Of a DNA stretch of 64,000 nt, positions 35,924 to 47,299 are shown piece by piece. This DNA comes from Aphis gossypii (Eukaryota > Arthropoda > Insecta > Hemiptera > Aphididae). The stretch is taken from positions 6,696,001 to 6,760,000 of the forward strand of contig NC_065532.1 of the NCBI RefSeq assembly GCF_020184175.1, read 5' to 3'. The notes beneath the pieces were generated by a model that saw only the letters and a list, made by a program, of their open reading frames with translations, had not been told where the DNA came from and ran no database searches. The translations under genes were made by a program, and so were the position numbers. How positions within the stretch are numbered: position 1 is the first letter of the stretch; each line of letters starts with the position of its first letter.

Positions 35924-36162
35924 CATCGTTTCTCGTCATTTTTAGTGTCGAGATCTCTAAAATAGGTATAAAATATGGTCAATCACTTCGCGATTTATAT
36001 TAAGTACGAATTTAATAATAAAAATATCATATCATTAACCGATTAGCCAAACAAAATATAAAGAATTTAAATTTAGAATATCAATTTATAAATACCGTGA
36101 GTACTAATTTAAATTGTGACCCCTAATTAAAGTGATCGCGACCACCAGGTTGAGAAACGCTG
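35924..36162. mobile_element. hAT-type MITE with a perfect 8-bp target-site duplication
   Basis: The element is 239 bases long. It begins CATCGTTTCTC and ends GAGAAACGCTG, whose reverse complement is CAGCGTTTCTC, so 10 of 11 terminal bases match in inverted orientation. Similarity continues inward (GTCATTTTTAGTGTCGAGA against AACCTGGTGGTCGCGA). It is flanked by GTATAGAT on both sides (35916-35923 and 36163-36170), a perfect 8-bp duplication. An 8-bp duplication with CAG-GTTTCTCAACC-like ends is characteristic of hAT elements. No transposase is encoded. The intact duplication suggests a fairly recent insertion despite decayed ends. Confidence 0.88.
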
Positions 36163-36170
36163 GTATAGAT

Positions 36171-38459
36171 TAAAGAGTAAATAATGATTCATATAGTTTA
36201 AAATTATTTTTTATTAGTTTCGACCTAGTAAACTATCATATTATAGTTTGTACTTTATATTTAAATATAGTGCATAATTATACGTAAATATTTAAGAAAA
36301 TTATGTGTTCTGGTTAAGGTTAGGTTATCAAGCGTTGAAAAGTAAAAAAAAAATCAACAAAAATTACACAGACAGGGAATTAATTTCTCGTGTCTTGTAG
36401 TGGGGAGAGAATAATGGGTCACAAGAAGATACATATAGTAACACCATCTATATTTGTTGTTCTCTTCCTCTTTATGTGAAAAATAGTTTCTAATCCTTTT
36501 AAGATGACTCAGTATTTTTAGTTAATTTTTGATGTATGATAACATTTTTTGTTCCTTGTTCATAATAATCAGTACAAAATTCCAAGTGAATCGTTCTTTT
36601 ATTGGTAACAAAAAAAAAAAAAAAAATGATAGTACCTATACAATATATACTATACAGAGATCAACATTTTTAAATGACATAAAAAAATAATTAGCGTTTT
36701 GGAGTGTAGTAATAGTATATCAAATAAAAACTAATTTAATGACTTAATTTATTTATGTAATTCAATAGAATTTGCATTAAAATTCATAATATATATATAT
36801 TTTTTTTTTGTATGCTACATTATAATATATTCTAATATAATAACGTAGGTAGACATAAATATTGTAATATTATTCATCATTCGATTTAATAATAATTCAA
36901 AATCGTTATAAAACTGCTGTGTCAATGAAATAATATTCGAAATAATCGAATACGTTTTAATAGTGAGTTGAAACTACCGAAGCTAACGACGTTTTAAATG
37001 TTTCAATAATATCAGCTTCAGATGAAATCATTGCGATATTATAAATGGAATTCGGTGTGATAAAATACTATCCATACTATTGTAAAAGTAACTTTTATCC
37101 AAGTTTGAGTCAATTGCACTACAATTTCTTCTTTTTCATGGGCAATAATATATATGACTATAATAATATTTTTATAAAATCAACTGGAGATCCACGTCGG
37201 CTATTTGCCGCATTCCCTCCTCTTTACCAAGCAAAGTCAAACACTGACGTCCAACTGATGTTTAGACAATGGCTTAATTCTATATTTTGTTATTGCTGGT
37301 AAATCGGGGCAACCATAAAACCGCTCAGTTGACATAATTGGGAACAAATTAAATAATTATCATAGCTTATTATCATATTAGTGTAGGTATCACGTACATA
37401 AATCCTCGATGAAAGATGAGAAGATAAAAAGTACGATTTGAAAAAAAGTCTGAAAAATAGTTCGGACTCTCCAACCGAAAGTAATAACTATAGTGTTCAA
37501 GATAACTTAAGGACTGGACGACTATTATTGGTGACACACGAATTAATGTAAGTACTGAGCTTATCCTGTCTCGCTTCACTCGGCGAGAGATTTTATACAA
37601 TTTAAAAATAGCCCCGAAAATGATATACATATTTATTGATATAATTTTCCTGAATCGTTTAAACAAAAAAAAAAATGAAAGTTGTTTTGGCTGCAAAAAA
37701 TATTTAGTCAAATTATAGCAGTCAACAAAGAGACATTGCTAATAACAAATTATACAGATGGATAAGTACGTATTGTATAATTATTACTTACTATACGTTC
37801 ATATATTATTTAACATTCGTATAACAAATAATAACAATAATTAATAGTTGTGTACACAGTGCATCGTGTATGCATAGGCAAGGTATATTATGTTGTGTGC
37901 AGTGTGTTTATTCAATTCCATAAAATATATATATCACGAAGTGGATACTCGTTAAATATCGAAAATAATTGTTGCCTTTATATTAAACTACTCTAAATAA
38001 ATTGAAATGTTTTTACTTTCTAATACTGAATAAAAAGAAATTTAATTGCGTATATACTTTATGAATAATACATAATATACGTATAGCAGTATCGGTAGGT
38101 ACTTATAAATATATATATATATATACGGTGGACGAGTGTGTAATGTGTATAGGTATATATAGAGTACATATATTATTGGTAGTTGCGATCTAATTGTTAT
38201 TCTCTTTCGTTATTATTATACTTCGATTGATACTGATTTTGTTTTAGTTATGGATCGATATTAATCAAATGACGCTGAACGGAGGACGCGGAACGGTCAT
38301 GGAGGTATATTACAATATTATACACAACATGTTTGACTATATATATATAATTATATTCTAGAATAACACACGTAAATCGATACATTCGTAATAAGTAGAT
38401 AAATCGTCGCCGTCGTGTCGTCGTCTTCAAGTTTAAATCACTATAGGTATACAGGAAGA
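36171..38459. other. Non-coding DNA with weak open frames
   Basis: A plus-strand frame at 37045-37302 reads well in its second half (GDPRRLFAAFPPLYQAKSN). A minus-strand frame with ATG at 37630 runs 85 codons to 37373. Neither has splice, promoter or homology support. TA tracts occur near 36790 and 38110. Confidence 0.4.
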
Positions 38460-38672
38460 ATGTTCGGTGTAGACGATATTTATCTCGAAATACTTACATA
38501 TTTTTGTCATACACGTCATAAAAGTATAGTAATATTGTGTTGGCGCGAGACGGCAAACCGATCGAAATTTTTAACAAGTTTTCTCCGTAAAAAACTCGTT
38601 GAACTTATTATACGTACATATTATATATATGATATTATAGTTAATAATTCAGAACGGCGCGCTTTGGATTAA
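38460..38672 (+). CDS. Candidate ORF, 70 residues
   Basis: The ATG at 38460 opens a frame reading MFGVDDIYLEILTYFCHTRH, then SIVILCWRETANRSKFLTSF and a basic-acidic tail NNSERRALD before the TAA. Amino acid mix and codon variety (several different Arg codons) look coding, unlike most frames nearby. The frame is also open upstream to about 38415. An acceptor-like AAATCACTATAG lies just upstream at about 38448. AATAAA is at 38945-38950. Unrecognised; a decayed fragment is possible. Confidence 0.33.
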   Translation: MFGVDDIYLEILTYFCHTRHKSIVILCWRETANRSKFLTSFLRKKLVELIIRTYYIYDIIVNNSERRALD

Positions 38673-40481
38673 ATTTTAATTGCAACTCGTTTTCTATTCG
38701 CGCTCGTATATAATATTTTATAACGGTTATCGGTATATGTATAAATTATGAAATTTCTGTTTATCCGTGCGGATACACGAGCGTCGGGTAGATATAGGTA
38801 CGTATAGGTTGAGTACCTATCGTTTTTTTCATCGTCTTATTATATCGTCTGACAAAACCAAAGTATATATTATTATAGTTATTTTTATCACACGCGGTGT
38901 TTAGAAAACACACGTTGAATGTATTTTACGATTTTGTGACGCAAAATAAAGAAAATGCTCGATCATGCATAAAATTACGCTAGTACACGTAAAAACACTA
39001 CTATAATATACCGACTACAACTGAAAAAAAAAACAACTACAATTTATATTATCGTACGCGATTAAATCTCTATAAAAACGAATACCTACATTTAAATCCG
39101 TCTCGCCCCGTATGATGTTATTGTAGTATAATACAATTTTGCACGAATTCATGGAGAAAATTACTCCAGAGCACTGTACATGATGCAACAGGTAAATATT
39201 AATTCACACATAAACTATACACTTAATATAAACACGATAATGAAATACATATACTAATTGACTAATGCAGAGTATTTGAATAATTTTTTGTGTTTCAAAT
39301 ACGTATAAAAAAAGTGTTTTATATGTATTTGAAATACTGATTTTGTGATTTTATGTTTGAAAAAATACAAAATTAAAGACATTAAAAGAAAAAGAAAATC
39401 TGTTGATTTAGTCTATACACTCAACACTCAGTTTTAATATTTATACAATAAAAAACAAACTTACCTTGATAGAATTCTGATTCCTAGTCTCAGAGAGCCC
39501 TGAAAGATAAATAACTCAGAATTATTCACTATATTTATTTAATGTACCTAATTTTATTTGTAAATTTAAATATATAATGAAAAAAAAAAATAATAATATT
39601 TTATCAAAGTATATAAGTACACCTATTTGAAATAGTAATTAGTTGAAAGTATTTTTTTTAAATGTACTATAATAATATCGGTAATAAACAGTAGTAGTAA
39701 TAGTAGTAGTTTTAGTACCTGTTATAATAGTTAGGTACCTATAATTGTGTTGAAAAACGATCCAATCTTCTTCCGGCAGACGCTGAACTTTACGCTTATA
39801 TCGCTAGATGAAAAAAAATAACGTTGGCCGTAAATAATTACACTCGGCATTACTACTTATATATAAATGTCTGTCATCCATTTAGACGTAAATAAGGTGT
39901 CCCGTTTTATTTTTATTTATTTAATTTTTGTATACTATGTACAAAACATAGACGTACACATATTTACATACCTATTTTTTATTATCGATTCTTTTATCAC
40001 TGGTAATTATATTGACAACATATACTTTTAATTTCATACAATCATAGGTAGAACATTTCCCTGAAAATCTTGACATGAAATATGTTCAATAATAATTAAT
40101 ATTGAATATAATACAATGTGCCAAGACTAACTCCGCTCCCCAAAAATTTATAAATTATAGATTTTTTAAAAATATACTCGATAAATATTCAATGTTAATA
40201 CATCAACATAATATTTCGTAAACAGTTCTGTTTTTGACTTTTATGTAACCAAAAATACGTAATAATATAATAGCAAATAAAAGTTATTAGTATATTTTCT
40301 ATACTGGGAAAGTTACGGTAGTTCATCATGTTACAGTCTATAATGTGCGTTGATGAGAGGGGTGAAAAGAGGAAACCGTTATATATATACATAATATACA
40401 TATACTGTCTTAAAAAACTAATGCACAGCTAATGCACCCCTCTATTTACATAGATATATTAATTTTTTTGCACATTTGCAG
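38673..40481. other. Non-coding DNA
   Basis: AT-rich with nothing recognisable. The word GGTGTCCCG near 39897 resembles the terminal sequence of some insect DNA transposons but no partner end is visible. Confidence 0.5.
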
Positions 40482-40569
40482 TCAGTGGTATTTGATAGTT
40501 GCGGCTATGGAGTGTGGTGTTACACTAGCTGGTGCGGCGTTTAAAATTATGGCGAAGCGTCGTCGATGA
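40482..40569 (+). CDS. Candidate terminal exon, or part of a repeat element
   Basis: TTTTTTTGCACATTTGCAG is a strong acceptor ending at 40481. The frame entered with one base reads QWYLIVAAMECGVTLAGAAF, then KIMAKRRR and TGA. The minus strand is open too (NAAPASVTPHSIAATIKYH). The region from here to about 40724 ends in ATCATCCTGTATA, a terminal-looking motif shared with the element at 45.4-45.8 kb, and a direct repeat (CTAATGCA twice) sits just upstream at about 40418-40436. A transposon origin is therefore a serious alternative. Confidence 0.25.
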
Positions 40570-41492
40570 CTTTCGCCGGCCTAAGTAAAATAATAGCTAA
40601 TATACTGCAGGACGGTACCATGTCATCCCCCGTTTCTTCTTCGAAAAATTAAACTTTAAACAAATCAAACAAAAACAATTTGGGGGTGAGCGCTCTATTG
40701 ACGAATCATCCTGTATAGTGTATAGTACATGGTATGCGCGTGTACAAAGAATGTATATTATTTTACTTTATACTTACGTTATTGCAACATCGCGATATCC
40801 ACTATATAAATAATAATAAGACCGCCGTCGTGACCCGAAACAACGGATCGCCGGTCGTCGGTGGACGGATGACCCGTCGCGGCCGTACAAGCTGCAGACC
40901 GCGGGACTGCGGGAGACTTGTCGGGCTACGACTCCACGGACGTCACCGCTGCACCCGCAGCCGCCGCTGCAAAACTATTTAGGTATTATTCGAAGACTCG
41001 AAGGCTCGGGCGTTATTCCTATATTCGCGTGCATCGCCGTTCACCACTATACCTATATACAGTATATTATACTACGTCGCGACGACGAAGATACTTGTTA
41101 CGATGTGTATGTATATATAACCTACACGACATACCTACGATATACCATACCCTATATTATTATTATTATATTTTATATATGGGTAATATATGCGTTATCG
41201 GTGCCCCCGTTAACCGGTTAATTATTGGCCGGGCCACCGATTAATTCAATCGATATATTATTATTTTATGCGCACCGTGCGCGGATAAGTCTGCCCGCCT
41301 GCCTCCTCCCGCCAGTGGCTATTTACACCCGCCCGTCACGACTTACAGCGTACTTATGTATATATATATATATAGTGTATATTATAAGCTATATAGCGAT
41401 ATTATAATATAATACTATATATATACTATATTATGTATACGCACCGCAGACCGGTGGGCTGCTGCCGCCGTCCGGCAATAAACGTAATAAGA
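40570..41492. other. CpG-rich patch and non-coding DNA
   Basis: 40824-40990 is GC- and CpG-rich. On the minus strand TAGTTTTGCAG followed by open frames could be an exon. On the plus strand a frame reads LSGYDSTDVTAAPAAAAAKL. Neither is decidable. The rest is AT-rich with TA tracts. Confidence 0.4.
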
Positions 41493-41528
41493 ATCGTGAG
41501 GTTCGGTTGCACCGAACCCGATCACGAT
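41493..41528. repeat. Interrupted hairpin
   Basis: ATCGTG and GGTTCGG on the left pair with CCGAACC and CACGAT on the right, with a 5-base TTGCA loop and a small asymmetric internal loop. Thirteen paired positions. Function unknown. Confidence 0.8.
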
Positions 41529-41692
41529 GGACCGATAAATCATAAGCGTCTTACGATATCTCGAGCGGGTGCGCGCGCGTACTTTGCGCACTTATATATA
41601 TATATATTATTTACGTTACTCGTATATCAATATATTGTTATTATTATTATTATGTGTGTGTGCGCATGAAGTTGTGCGCATTATATATATTA

Positions 41693-42136
41693 TTATAATA
41701 TGGGTAAGAATTTGCCGTGACTTCGCGGACGGTGCTTGCATCGCGATGATGATAATAATAATACGTGCAGGCCGTCGCCCATCACCTCGACGACCTCTTT
41801 CGCCGACGGCCGCGTGCGCAACACGCACGTCACCACCGCGCCCGACTCGGAGAAGACTGTACAGCTGTAGGTGCAGTGCACAGTTGCAAGTATAACGCAC
41901 TCTGAACGTCTGGAGTCGATGAAAAATAAAGTCACTGACGATGAATTCCACGGAGACCGCGACCGAGGTAGTGGTTTTAAATGTTCTAATACTATTATAC
42001 CAGCGGACTGATAGAGGACGATTGCCATCGTCGGGTGGCTCGAGATCAAGATTTCAAGCAAAACCGACCGACCGTGTTTTGATAAGACAAAATATTTGCC
42101 ACGGGCTCCTATTTTTGTAATATTATCCCATTTCAT
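41693..42136 (-). CDS. Longest convincing ORF in the window, 147 residues, unknown protein
   Basis: A minus-strand ATG at 42136 opens 147 codons to a TAA at 41693-41695. It begins MKWDNITKIGARGKYFVLSK, continues with a hydrophobic stretch MAIVLYQSAGIIVL, then SSSVTLFFIDSRRSECVIL and a core VFSESGAVVTCVLRTRPS followed by AKEVVEVMGDGLH. In the core nearly every third base is G or C (about 30 of 31 codons), a strong coding signature absent from the other frames. An acceptor-like CACTGCACCTACAG just before 41864 and a donor-like GAG followed by GTGATG at 41785 mean the core could also be a 79-base internal exon. The C-terminal part crosses an ATT-type microsatellite (LLLSSS). Family not recognised. 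Confidence 0.45.
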   Translation of the reverse strand: MKWDNITKIGARGKYFVLSKHGRSVLLEILISSHPTMAIVLYQSAGIIVLEHLKPLPRSRSPWNSSSVTLFFIDSRRSECVILATVHCTYSCTVFSESGAVVTCVLRTRPSAKEVVEVMGDGLHVLLLSSSRCKHRPRSHGKFLPIL

Positions 42137-42139
42137 CAC

Positions 42140-45100
42140 TGAATCGGTCAGTAAACATAAGTACTATTAAAATATCGGTGAACGTACAATATATTGAGTA
42201 AAATTTTTTTTATCCCGAATTGTTCGTATACTCTCGAATCCGAATGCTTGGAGATTTTAAAATATTTATGGATATAAAATCGACTTGATAAGTATACATA
42301 CATATACTAATTAGCACCTTCGGAACTAGGATTTTTTTTTTTTGAAAAGACCAGTAGCTATAATAGTAATTAATTCGATATTGTTGAATCCACGATTGAT
42401 AATCATTGTAAATATATTGTTACTTTGTACCTATTATAATTTAAAACTTACGCACAGTGCACACACACTAAGTGTCGGGTATAAAGTGCCGCTGAATACA
42501 ATCAATTACCACCAATAAAAATCCTAATTCCGATGATGCTAATTTTATATGCATGTACCTATAACACCTAAAAACCTTCTAAAACCTTCCAACATTTTTT
42601 AAATATTAAATATGTTAATTATTGAATATTTTTTTAATTTTCATTGAATGTAGTATTGATGTTTTGAATTTTTTCGGTCTGTATTCATCTACTAAGCTAT
42701 TGAATAATTATTGTTATGGGGACAATAAGGTTTTCGGTCATCCAAAACTAGCAGGAGGACACTTTATAATCAAAATAGTCTAAAGCTATATATCTTTGTT
42801 AAAACAGTAAGTACTGTTATTCTACAATATATCTTCACAACACGCGTGTTGCGCGTAGTATCAAAACACTGCACGATCGTCGTTGGGTCGGCTATCGCAC
42901 GATTTATTTGTGTCGAATTATGTTGACTAACACGTCGAATCGAAGACGAATACTCAGAATTTTTCCGCACAAGGTTATGTTTGGTTCTTCTCCTAAGATT
43001 TGATGGCCAGATAAAAATAAATAAATAAATTATTATCTCAAATATACACAAGTTTAAACCTCTTTAAACTCTAGTCATCCTTCTCCTCTTGTCAAATAAA
43101 ATACTATATTAATCTATTATAATCAATGCTTAATTGGTTTTGTCACGACAATTTTTTGTGTGTTTGTGGTTTGAAATTCGAGTGACTTATTTATATCTAA
43201 TAGTAAGTAATTGTTTCGTATTTATTTTTCACGAGCTTTGATGAACGATAAGTTTTGGCGCGCTAGTCGTTCGTTTTCACACTATACTTATAATAATATA
43301 CATGTATATAACTTATGTATAAACATTGTTGTGTAACAAGATATTATATAATTGTTAAAATATCATCTGTGGTTATAAATTTGCACGTTGTATACCATCT
43401 GCAATCTGCAGTTAAAAAACAACTTAGACGAAACGTTATGGATTTATAATAAGTATTATTATACTCTTTGAGCAGCTTAACTGCTTGGCAAGGTTTAAAT
43501 CGTGTTCTATTGACTTAAAACACGCGTTTCCAAGGTTAATGGTAATTATTTTTGCGAATGATATTAATCATATTATATTTTAATAACACTTACACATATT
43601 ATATTATAAAAAGTTTATAAATTATAATACACAAGCAAATTATAAATTTATGGACACACGAAAAAAATTTTTAATATAATCATATTATTAAATATCAATT
43701 GACGGTTCTATGCATTTATCTTTATTTTTAAATAAATAAATATGTAGTGATAATAATACTGATCTCAAATTTTTTCTTTATCTTGATATATATATATATA
43801 TATATATAATATACAAATATTTTTTAAGAAAGAACATAGCGAATTAACAGGTTAGGTAAATACGCGATTATTCGCATTTAGTTTCTTGCAACAACGGCAA
43901 TACGAGCGTTTAAAAAATTCCTCTGTGATGTAATTAGTCAAGTAAAACGAGATTTTAATACTCCGATAGGAATTCGTGAGCGCTTATTTGTTGTTACGTA
44001 AACTATTGAATTTTAATTTGATATTCTCTTATTATTTAAACGTCATATTAATATATTATCGAGTGTTTGCGAAAATATAATTTATGAACTGCTAATGATT
44101 TTGATTAAAGCACTATTCAAAATAAAATAATGACGTGTGACCTTAAACATTATATACATTTTTTTTTTTTAACACTTAACAGCACTATAGTATACCAATT
44201 ATTGTTACTTTACCAATACATCAGTGTGACATCTGGTTTAAAACATTTTTCACGGTCATTTTTTATGATAAGTATGGTTTTTAATATTGTACTTTATTTA
44301 TGGCGCTTCAAGTTCGACTGAGTGGAACAATCGAATCTTCACTCACGCCTCCTAATAAATATACAGTATACATATGTAGGTTCTTCGCTCGTACAGCTTG
44401 TGCATGTGAATGTCGACATAATTGGGAAAACGTGTACTATGTGTATTGTAACTGAACGAGTAATAAGTGAAAACCATTCATAAATTAGGTGACTAAACCT
44501 ATTATTTTATTTTCCAATATTTTTTTGAGTATATATATAAATTGTTTTGTCCGAAACGGTGAATATAATGAATACATGAATGTAGTGCCTAGTTGAGAGT
44601 ATTAATAATACAATTATTGTAATATCTACTGATTTATCTCAATTTCAATTGTTTAACGAAAGCAGTAATTATATATGTACCTACCTATATTTGCATTGTA
44701 ATTATTACAGATGTTCTAGTCATAAGACAAAATAAGGTCAAGTCTAATCTAAAGATAATATCGAGGATTTTTTTTCCACATAGACAATATTAATTCCTAG
44801 CAGGAAAGTGTTCGGGCGATCTATAATAAGAAAGCATAGATATATAATAATTAATGGGTATAGAAGTATTAATAACAAACAATTTTATAAAGGTATAATG
44901 GCAGCTAAGAATAATGGTTCACACGTCCATTGGTGATTACAAAATTGCTTTTCAGTGGCGTTTATTTTGTTTGGAACTACTATCCGTGGCGCGCAGATAG
45001 GTAATCATTATGTATTATTCAACGTGTACCCGAATACCAATTTAATTTACAAATTATGTAAGTAATGTTATACTTTATTTGTTTAATTTTATACTCTGTT

Positions 45101-45426
45101 TGAACCTAATTATTGATATTATTAGTACTAGCTGGTTCAGACTTGAAACAAAAAAAAACGTCACGTCAACGTATTTGATTTGATAAACTTGGCATCCTTT
45201 CGTTAATCCTTACCCATCTGTGTTTAAAATAATTAGTGGGTACTTCTGAAAGCTAATATAATGATGACAAAGTATATATTATTATTATTTTATACTCAAA
45301 CGAGAATGCAACGATAAATGTTGCCACACACTGTTCAATTAGCCGACACGATCACATTGCGCGCACATTGAAGTTGCGTCTGCAAATCGAATGCACACTT
45401 CCTTCGAAACGAAAAGAAAATCACTA
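42140..45426. other. Non-coding DNA
   Basis: A 93-codon minus-strand frame at 42770-43051 lacks further support. TA tract near 43789-43808. No other feature. Confidence 0.5.
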
Positions 45427-45797
45427 TATAGGGTGTTTGTTTTCGCATTTATCCTTGGACATACCCACCCAACATATCAAATATAGTTCTATACCTTCCA
45501 AAGTTTAGGACAAAGTTAACTTTTTGAATATATAACTAAAATCATAGTAATAAATTACGCGTTCTTAAGACGTACAACATAATATTATATGAATTAACTA
45601 TAATTATTATAAAATGTGAAATCAACAATTTAAAATACTTTTATTTTTTAAGTTCACAAAGTAAACCGAAAAGTATATTCTTAATTTCTAAAAATTATAG
45701 ATTTCTACAACCAAATACGATATCATGTTTCATCAAAAATAAAAAAATGGAACCAAATCGGTTAACCGGACAAACTCTCGCCGAGACATCCTGTATA
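45427..45797. mobile_element. Possible non-autonomous DNA element
   Basis: The left end TATAGGGTGT and the reverse complement of the right end TATACAGGATGT share TATA and GG-TGT in inverted orientation. The word pair resembles the GGGTGT ends of several insect DNA transposons. The interior is AT-rich with no ORF. The terminal match is short, so this is tentative. Confidence 0.33.
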
Positions 45798-46291
45798 CAA
45801 ACACTAATTATCTCGCTATACACAACACGTAATAACACTATACGTGTTATAAAAATATTGTATAACTAACTAACTCGGAATACCATCAGATTATTGACCG
45901 TCCCAGATAAGGAGCAGTCGCGCACGCACGTGTCAAATTTTTTTTTTCAACCGTGTTCCGTCTGAGAAAAATATAACGAAGACACGAAGGCATCTCGACC
46001 GCTAAAGTGTTTATATACGTCGCTGCAATATACGGACAGTCGTTTATGGATGAGATGAAGTGTTTCGCGTTATTTCGTAATAATCATATTATTATTATTA
46101 TTATAATGGTATATAATATTATATAGTGGGATCGGCCGTCCCTCTTTCGGACCACCGCGATCGGGCCACCGGATTTGGGAAGATCCTTGAAACGTTGCAG
46201 CCTTCTGCGCGCATGCGAAACGAAAAGAAATAATAATAATAATACAAAATATATTATTGAAAAGAAAAGTACGTCGGTCGTAATAATATTG

Positions 46292-46293
46292 TA

Positions 46294-46328
<35 letters not shown>

Positions 46329-46330
46329 AA
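46292..46330. repeat. (AAT)n microsatellite
   Basis: AAT units with GAT interruptions. They create poly-Tyr, poly-Leu or poly-Ile in frames on either strand. Confidence 0.95.
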
Positions 46331-46412
46331 CGACACAACGACGACCGCGACTTAAAAGAGAGCTCGAGCAATCAAGAATGATTTATCACGAGTGTCGTAC
46401 CAGACAATCTCG

Positions 46413-46434
46413 TCACACACACACACACACACAC
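46413..46434. repeat. (CA)n microsatellite
   Basis: About 10 CA units just upstream of the next ORF. The ORF extension through it (poly-His-Thr) is not credible coding. Confidence 0.92.
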
Positions 46435-46505
46435 GGGCACAAACGAGCGCGTGCGCACGCATAAACATGTATATATTATATCGGTCGCGACGTCGTTATA
46501 GAGTT

Positions 46506-46760
46506 ATGGAAGTGCACGGCAGCATCTGCGCAGAAGAGAAACGGGCAGATACCTATAGACACGACGTATACAGCGATGCAGTGTTATTTGCAGAAATGGC
46601 ATTTAAGCTAATTAATTACACGCGGCTATATAATGTTGCGTATTATATGGGTTCGGTGATGTTTTTCTTTATTTCTCTCTGCAGTCGTCTCGACGAGCCC
46701 ATTCCACAAGGTACGTATATCATAAGGCACCTAATACCCGATAATATAGTATATACCTAA
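46506..46760 (+). CDS. Candidate ORF, 84 residues, one membrane-like segment
   Basis: The ATG at 46506 opens MEVHGSICAEEKRADTYRHD, then VYSDAVLFAEMAFKLINYT, a hydrophobic stretch VAYYMGSVMFFFISLCS and the tail RLDEPIPQGTYIIRHL before TAA at 46758-46760. Residue mix and codon variety look coding. AATAAA lies at 46942-46947. Within the ORF sits a near-perfect acceptor and donor pair (46685-46710), so part of this frame could be intron. The two readings conflict and RNA data would decide. Family not recognised. Confidence 0.38.
   Translation: MEVHGSICAEEKRADTYRHDVYSDAVLFAEMAFKLINYTRLYNVAYYMGSVMFFFISLCSRLDEPIPQGTYIIRHLIPDNIVYT
46685..46710 (+). other. Possible 26-base microexon
   Basis: TTTTTCTTTATTTCTCTCTGCAG precedes, in pyrimidine-rich form, a 26-base segment that ends CACAAG followed by GTACGT. 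Both splice signals are close to consensus. Microexons of this size exist in insects. No flanking exon could be assigned. Confidence 0.3.
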
Positions 46761-47161
46761 CGTCCCCGCCCGCGTATGAGGCGTAACGATGACGTCGCGC
46801 TTTTTTCCCCTATACACTATAACATCCCCGCCCACGTATGTTTCGGGTCCAGTATCGCGTTATGATATTATACGTACATTATTGTGTTACCTATATAGCC
46901 TGCTCTCCCGGCAGTCAGCGCGTGTATGTGTGTGTGTGTGTAATAAAATAATAAAACGCCATATCGCGTATAGGTACTCGAGACTATATAATATGATACA
47001 GCCGAAATCGTCCGTATATGCCACCGGTGCAGTGTAAACACCGAGCGTAATATTCGTTTCTCACGGGCGAAGAGATCGAACGATCGACCGACCGAGAATC
47101 CATTAGAAACGATCGACGGCGATCGGCGGAGACGATACGCGCGCGCGTCCTAATAAAAAGC

Positions 47162-47218
47162 GACTTCCGCTGCGGGCTCCAGGCCCCGGTGTCCGCGACC
47201 TCCTGCAGCAGGTCGCGT
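47162..47218 (-). CDS. Candidate coding segment with GC-rich third bases
   Basis: After an acceptor-like ATGCTCGTACAG on the minus strand, a frame entered with one base reads RDLLQEVADTGAWSPQRKS with about 20 of 21 third bases G or C. The frame stays open beyond, so the exon end is undefined; no good donor is visible. The plus strand (APGPGVRDLLQQVASV) is an alternative. The block is CpG-dense over about 47040-47290, so composition alone may explain the open frames. Confidence 0.22.
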
Positions 47219-47299
47219 CTGTACGAGCATACCGCGCGCGTCAGTCGCGCAGGTCGAGGAGACGCGAATCGACGGTGTGACGTTCAAGGCTAGCCGAGA

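Noticed and set aside
46070..46371. Two minus-strand frames rich in Leu or Tyr
   Set aside because: Length depends on the AAT repeat at 46292-46330; flanking parts are unremarkable.
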